Shown here one piece after another: positions 32,326 to 34,173 of a DNA stretch of 34,173 bases. The stretch lies in assembly GCA_015501075.1 (NCBI GenBank), contig JADNYJ010000342.1, positions 1 to 34,173 of the forward strand, given 5' to 3'. This DNA comes from Gymnopilus junonius (Eukaryota > Basidiomycota > Agaricomycetes > Agaricales > Galerinaceae). Under the pieces are notes generated by a model that had not been told where the DNA came from, did not search any database, and worked only from the letters and a program-made list of their open reading frames with translations. Within the stretch, counting starts at the first letter, position 1. The number at the start of each line of letters is the position of its first letter. The position numbers and the translations under genes were made by a program.

Positions 32326-34173
32326 CTATTTCGTATCTTCTTCGTCTTCAGTCGGTGACACGGATGGATATCGGAAGGCTTGGTATGCCATAGCTGCCGC
32401 GAACACCACTTCGAAGAGCATATAAAATGTCACAGGAGTACTATCCCTCGCCTCGCCAACAATCCATGGTGAATTTCCACCAACTGTAAGCAGCAATGCG
32501 ATTACATTGAGCCAAGCGGCTATTTTATAAGTCCCAGCAAACCTGCCGGATCTGAAGTTCATAATGACCTGGAGGACCCATCCAAGAGCAATGGCTGGGA
32601 GGATAGTTGCGAGCTGAACGGTAACAAATGTCTTTGTGACTGTATTCCTCGGTGCAGGAACTCCTCGACGGTCGATAACATATATTTGATGATACTCGCA
32701 GAAGGAAAAGAAAGCAGCGAAAACACCAAAGATCTAAATTGTGGGCGTCAATGTCATTGGATACAGAGGAACGAAGCAGCGCTGACCATCAGTTTAGTTT
32801 GTTTAGAGGGGTATGACTCTAAGCGCTGACTAGCTCTCTCTGCATGAGACGCGGGGGCGAAGCGTACGACCGGAATCCAATACTTGGACAAGTGCACATC
32901 GGCGCGTAAAACAGCTCTGAGCATAAGAAGGGAAAAGATTTGGAAGAATAAACTGAGGAAAAGATCCCAGAGGAATTTGGTAAAAGTGAAGCTATCGAGA
33001 GAAGCTCCTGAAATGGTCTCAAAGACGAAGTCAAGCAGACCTCCTCCTGCAATTAGAATGGTTCCAAGGACAGATATTCCTACTGTTGATGACCGTGAGT
33101 ACCAGTAATGTAGATCGAGTAATCCTTCAATGCAGCTTAGAGTAACTCTGCAAATAAATCAAGTTAGAACATATTGAACGAATAGCCCAATGGGACTTAC
33201 CCGACCACAGTCAGGATAGCTGCTCGCCGGGGATGATAATCATCGCGGAAATGATGTCCAGCCAGGCCCTCTGTAGCAGTCTGATCAGCGATGTGAAAAA
33301 TAGCGACAGAAGGACTATAACTCACGGGTAAGCTCAACATTAGAATGGGTGGAGAGATAATTGCTCTCTGTGTCTGTCATGTTATAGGCCGGTGCAGAAC
33401 TGCTCACGGTATCGGCGAAGAGGATTTTCTCAGGAGTTCTTCCAGAAAATCCGATGTTCCAAGTGACATCAACAAATTCTTCGTCGGGAACTTGGGATAA
33501 GGGTTAGTGGCGATTCGCGAAGATTTAAATGAAAAAGGAGGACGAACTAGGGTCTTGGCTGATAGATTTTTTCTTGGAACAATCTTCACGGTTAACAGGC
33601 ACCGGTACAAGGTCCTAGAACAAAGTACTCAATATTATGACGTGGTTCTAAGGAGATTATGATAATGCCTACCAGAGGACCATAACCGTTCTCCTGAAGG
33701 GATAAGAATGGAGCATAAGCCCATTCTGTCGAGTCTTTGCCCGTCTTATCGTTTTTCTTCGTGAGCTTAATTTTGACCTCTTGGTTCCCATGTTGGCGGT
33801 ATGCTCTTGTGCATAATCTCCAATCGTCCCCGCATCATTTACAATGACCTTGAAGCCTACACCACACTGAGAAAAGTCAATAGATTAGATGGCGTCTAAC
33901 AAAATAAATAAATTGTGCATCTTACCGCCAATGCTTTAATCTGCCGGTGAGATTTATCGTACAGTTTGCGGTTCATCGGCTTCGTTATGTCCACTATCCG
34001 CAAGAAGGACCTACAGGTGATATAAGGAATTTATATCATAATATTTTGTTCCAAGACTCGCCTGGTTATAATGTAAGGGTGGGATTCAAGCGGAGGTTGA
34101 CCCTGCGTGTCATAGCGACCTTTTGTGGAACCAGTGAAACCAGAGAAGTCAAACAAAGGATCATCGCTTCCTT
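32326..34173 (-). CDS. Multi-pass membrane protein, partial (5' end beyond window), one-base frameshift
   Basis: Exons in transcription order: 34173-34062 (partial), 34010-33926, 33866-33673, 33614-33548, 33490-33326, 33270-33201, 33147-32787, 32733-32326 (TAG). The N-terminal half looks luminal or extracellular and beta-rich (SFLRIVDITKPMNRKLYDKS, VGFKVIVNDAGTIGDY, LDLVPVPVNREDCSKK, TWNIGFSGRTPEKILFADT). The C-terminal half has several membrane helices (RRAAILTVVGVTLSCIEGLL, VGISVLGTILIAGGGLLDF, FGVFAAFFSFCEYHQIYVI, FVTVQLATILPAIALGWVL, IAAWLNVIALLLTV, FYMLFEVVFAAAMAYQAF) and an acidic tail. I recognise it as a conserved-looking fungal membrane protein but cannot name it. Exon 33866-33673 is 194 bp where 195 is needed: the frame before GGG at 33789-33787 and the frame after it both look like real protein, so one base is missing. 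The first visible intron begins with GC (AG|GCGAGT). Confidence 0.78.

Noticed and set aside
1..34173. CRISPR array, bacterial operon features, biosynthetic gene cluster
   Set aside because: The window is eukaryotic; no regularly spaced repeats were seen and the single P450 has no neighbouring biosynthetic genes.

Overview
This window comes from a filamentous basidiomycete, most likely an Agaricomycete (mushroom or wood-decay lineage). Genes are broken by many 50-70 bp GT-AG introns, several exons are only 10-18 bp, and the recognisable proteins (a CYP63-like P450, an 855-residue phospholipase D, a 7-TM 'NNGQYGVS' membrane protein, a degenerate chromovirus) belong to families I know from that group. 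All coding models below were assembled by hand from the sequence, joining exons so that reading frame and family-like protein sequence are both preserved.

Layout: 1-1965 holds no gene I can support. 1966-5605 (+) encodes a six-exon, 1107-residue bromodomain protein. 5606-8643 is intergenic apart from a perfect 13-bp-arm inverted repeat. 8644-10022 (+) encodes a 7-TM protein with a one-base frame problem at its first splice junction and a 15-bp internal exon. 10023-12942 lacks a recognised gene but contains a clean 504-bp terminal-inverted-repeat (TIR) element (11343-11846). 12943-16821 (+) encodes phospholipase D in 25 exons with both HKD motifs intact.

16925-25313 is a three-level nest of mobile elements. 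A ~943-bp Mutator-like TIR element was split inside its left TIR by a ~795-bp TIR element that made the 8-bp duplication ACGCCCAC. That element was in turn split near its right end by a 6.6-kb Ty3/Gypsy chromovirus that made the 5-bp duplication CTATT. The chromovirus is dead: seven in-frame stops, all TGA, three frameshifts, a lost integrase glutamate, and LTRs that differ by transitions plus one indel, which is the mark of cytosine deamination (RIP-like silencing or methylation decay).

25557-26199 (+) encodes a conserved 160-residue protein of unknown function. 26200-29062 shows no supportable gene. 29063-31442 (+) encodes a complete CYP63-like P450 in ten exons. 31621-31692 is tRNA-Gly(UCC). 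32032-32111 is a long hairpin. 32326-34173 (-) is a multi-pass membrane protein cut off at the right window edge, with a one-base frameshift in one exon. Four introns in the window use GC-AG ends. The genes do not form an obvious pathway cluster: they look like independent host genes separated by transposon-rich DNA.
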